Source: JAUVZF01 sp964449275
Lineage (GTDB): Bacteria; Planctomycetota; Phycisphaerae; FEN-1346
Length of the DNA: 7,302 nucleotides
NCBI GenBank assembly: GCA_964449275.1
Contig: CAYVAM010000211.1
Span: 1 to 7,302 of the forward strand
Direction: 5' to 3'
Shown: piece by piece, positions 5,812 through 7,302 of the stretch
Layout of the letters: every line of letters starts with the position of its first letter
How positions within the stretch are numbered: position 1 is the stretch's first letter
Notes under the pieces: model-generated
What the model saw: only the letters and a program-made list of their open reading frames with translations
Database searches by the model: none
What the model was told of the DNA's origin: nothing
Position numbers and translations under genes: made by a program

Positions 5812-5877
5812 ATCGCCATCCGCACCGACATCGCGTACCAGGAATGCATCAACGCCGATTGCCGCGCACGCTTCGGC
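5812..5877 (+). other. Likely N-terminal part of threonine synthase lacking a standard start codon
   Basis: In frame with thrC, codons 5812-5877 encode IAIRTDIAYQECINADCRAR followed by FG, and run straight into the accepted reading frame. The 'YQECIN..C..RFG' segment is the usual beginning of threonine synthases with an N-terminal cysteine-rich ribbon (Cys codons at 5845 and 5860, paired with 5899 and 5908). After the in-frame TAG at 5794 there is no ATG, GTG or TTG before 5878; the only near-cognate codons in place are ATA (5803) and ATC (5812, 5818). GGGGGA at 5798-5803 lies 8 bases before the ATC at 5812. Confidence 0.6.
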
Positions 5878-7209
5878 GTGGACGAACCGCTTTTTGAGTG
5901 CCCGACGTGCGGCGACCTGCTCGACGTCCGCTACGACTGGTCGCGGGCGGTCCTGCCCGATCGTCTTGAAGGGTTCGAGGAAAAATGGTCGGTGCCGGGG
6001 GACCCGCTGGCGTTCTCCGGGGTATGGCAATACCACGAACTGTTGCCGTTTGCCGCCACCGAGCACATCATCACCGTCGGGGAAGGCAAGACCGTCTTTC
6101 AGCAGGCGGACCGAGTGGCGCCCTACGCGCGGCTGAATCCGGGCCGCCTGTTCCTCCAGTACGAGGGCATGAACCCCTCGGGCAGTTTCAAAGACAACGG
6201 GATGACGGCGGCGTTCACGCACGCTCACCTGGTGGGCGCCACGCGAGCCATCTGCGCCTCGACCGGCAACACCAGCGCTTCGGTGGCCATGTACTCCGCC
6301 GTGGACGGGCAGATTCCGGCGGTGGTCCTGGTGGGTAGCGGCAAGATCGCTTACGGCAAACTGGCGCAGGCGCTGGACTACGGCGTGCGGGTCGTCCAGG
6401 TCCAGGGCGACTTCGACACCTGCATGAAGCGGGTCAAGGAAGTGGCGAAGGAACTCGGCATCTACCTGATGAACAGCCTGAACCCGTTCCGCCTCGAAGG
6501 CCAGAAGACCATCATGTACCGCATCATCGAGGGGCTGCTGTGGGACGTGCCCGAATGGGTCGTGGTGCCGGGCGGCAACCTGGGCAACTCGTCGGCCTTC
6601 GGAAAGGCGTTTCGCGAACTCAAAGACCTCGGCCTCATTCCGCGAATCCCGCGGATGGCCGTCATCAACGCCGCAGGGGCCGACACGCTCTACCGAATCG
6701 TCAACGACGACAAGATAACCTGGAACGACGGGCACGTGGACGACGCCCGCATCGCCGCCTTCTACGAGCGGATGGACGCCGAGAACCGACGGGCCCGAAC
6801 CCTGGCCTCGGCCATTGAGATCAACCGGCCCGTGAACCTGAAGAAATGCCTGCGGGCCCTCGCGTGGACCGATGGAATCGTCGAGACAGTGACCGATCAG
6901 GAGATACTCGACGCGAAGTCGCAAGTCAGCGCCGGCGGGTTCGGATGCGAGCCCGCCTCGGCCGCCACCGTCGCCGGCGTGCGGAAACTCCGCCAGACCG
7001 GCGCCATCGGCCCCGACGAGCGCGTCGCCTGCGTCCTGACCGGCCACCCGCTCAAGGACCCGAACATTACCGTCGCTTATCACACCCGCACCGACGAACA
7101 ACTGGCCGACACGTACGCCGGATACGGCGTGCACGGCGCAACGTTCGCAAACCGCCCCGTTGTGGTTGAGGACAACCTGGATGAGATCATTGCGGCCATC
7201 CAGGCGTGA
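5878..7209 (+). CDS. thrC: Threonine synthase (PLP-dependent)
   Basis: This enzyme converts O-phospho-L-homoserine and water to L-threonine and phosphate (EC 4.2.3.1), the last step of threonine synthesis, in the cytoplasm. The PLP lysine is in 'GMNPSGSFKDNGM' (K105 counted from 5878). The phosphate-binding glycine loop is GGNLGNSSA (from residue 232), and 'ASTGNTSASVAMYSA' is the cofactor-pocket motif of this fold type II family. The first standard start is GTG at 5878 (443 residues), but no ribosome binding site precedes it and it cuts off the conserved region encoded at 5812-5877, so the real protein is probably about 465 residues. FECPTCGDLLDVRYDW near the start holds the second cysteine pair of the ribbon. 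It follows the metallopeptidase by a short gap and may be co-transcribed with it. There are no other threonine-pathway genes in the window. Confidence 0.93.
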   Translation: MDEPLFECPTCGDLLDVRYDWSRAVLPDRLEGFEEKWSVPGDPLAFSGVWQYHELLPFAATEHIITVGEGKTVFQQADRVAPYARLNPGRLFLQYEGMNPSGSFKDNGMTAAFTHAHLVGATRAICASTGNTSASVAMYSAVDGQIPAVVLVGSGKIAYGKLAQALDYGVRVVQVQGDFDTCMKRVKEVAKELGIYLMNSLNPFRLEGQKTIMYRIIEGLLWDVPEWVVVPGGNLGNSSAFGKAFRELKDLGLIPRIPRMAVINAAGADTLYRIVNDDKITWNDGHVDDARIAAFYERMDAENRRARTLASAIEINRPVNLKKCLRALAWTDGIVETVTDQEILDAKSQVSAGGFGCEPASAATVAGVRKLRQTGAIGPDERVACVLTGHPLKDPNITVAYHTRTDEQLADTYAGYGVHGATFANRPVVVEDNLDEIIAAIQA

Positions 7210-7249
7210 GGTGATTCGAGCCTGTTTGGAAACCTGCGCTGCAGCCAAA

Positions 7250-7275
7250 CGCGGTGGGTCAGGAGACCCACCGCG
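7250..7275. repeat. Strong 11-bp hairpin after thrC
   Basis: Bases 7250-7260 (cgcggtgggtc) pair perfectly with 7265-7275 (gacccaccgcg) across an AGGA loop, about 40 bases after the thrC stop. There is no T tract directly after it, so it is either a structure that stops or protects the transcript or a dispersed palindrome. A second gcgcggtggg begins at 7293 and runs off the window, suggesting another copy. A smaller inverted repeat, gtttgg/ccaaac (7224-7229 and 7245-7250), precedes it. Confidence 0.65.
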
Positions 7276-7302
7276 CGAAGACCCGAAGTTTTGCGCGGTG
7301 GG

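Noticed and set aside
5470..7248. Very long minus-strand open frame (592 codons) opposite thrC and the metallopeptidase end
   Set aside because: It is antisense to two well-supported genes, its translation has no recognisable domain, and long antisense frames are expected in high-GC coding DNA.

Overview
The window is GC-rich bacterial DNA with five intact protein genes, one broken gene, and many short palindromic repeats. The GC-rich coding style, the 8-base 'acgccaag' tandem repeat, the self-complementary elements and the mix of gene families look like a Planctomycetota-type (Phycisphaerae-like) or similar environmental genome. That placement is a low-to-moderate confidence inference, because nothing here is a phylogenetic marker.

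Layout. Positions 1-590 hold no convincing gene but carry a tandem repeat and about eight near-perfect hairpins. A good sigma70-like promoter (592-620) with an overlapping dyad precedes a two-gene unit: a six-helix membrane protein (671-1381) and, overlapping it by ATGA, a 103-residue winged-helix regulator (1378-1689). Positions 1690-1863 continue the regulator's frame past its stop as an unidentified open stretch. On the minus strand, convergent with this unit, lies a two-gene ABC transporter operon of the MacB/LolCDE type: ATPase (3872-3159) and FtsX-like permease (3162-1873), also overlapping by ATGA. Behind its promoter sits a decayed second copy of the 3' half of the winged-helix gene (4000-4169), with one frameshift. 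A secreted HExxH metallopeptidase-like protein (4259-5761) follows on the plus strand, then threonine synthase (thrC, up to 7209) and a strong hairpin at the window end.

How the genes may work together. The membrane protein and winged-helix regulator look like a self-regulated pair, with a dyad on the promoter as a candidate operator. The regulator remnant on the far side of the ABC operon suggests duplication around this transporter, so a regulatory link between the winged-helix family and the transporter is plausible but unproven. The metallopeptidase and threonine synthase look unrelated in function to the rest.

Most notable points: (1) a roughly 98-bp palindromic element of a widely dispersed type sits inside the metallopeptidase gene, is read through in frame, and adds about 32 residues just after the signal peptide; (2) a frameshifted partial paralogue of the winged-helix gene; (3) threonine synthase whose conserved N-terminal cysteine pair lies upstream of any ATG/GTG/TTG codon; (4) a dense hairpin cluster at 128-509. 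I see no convincing evidence of a wholly new multi-gene system.
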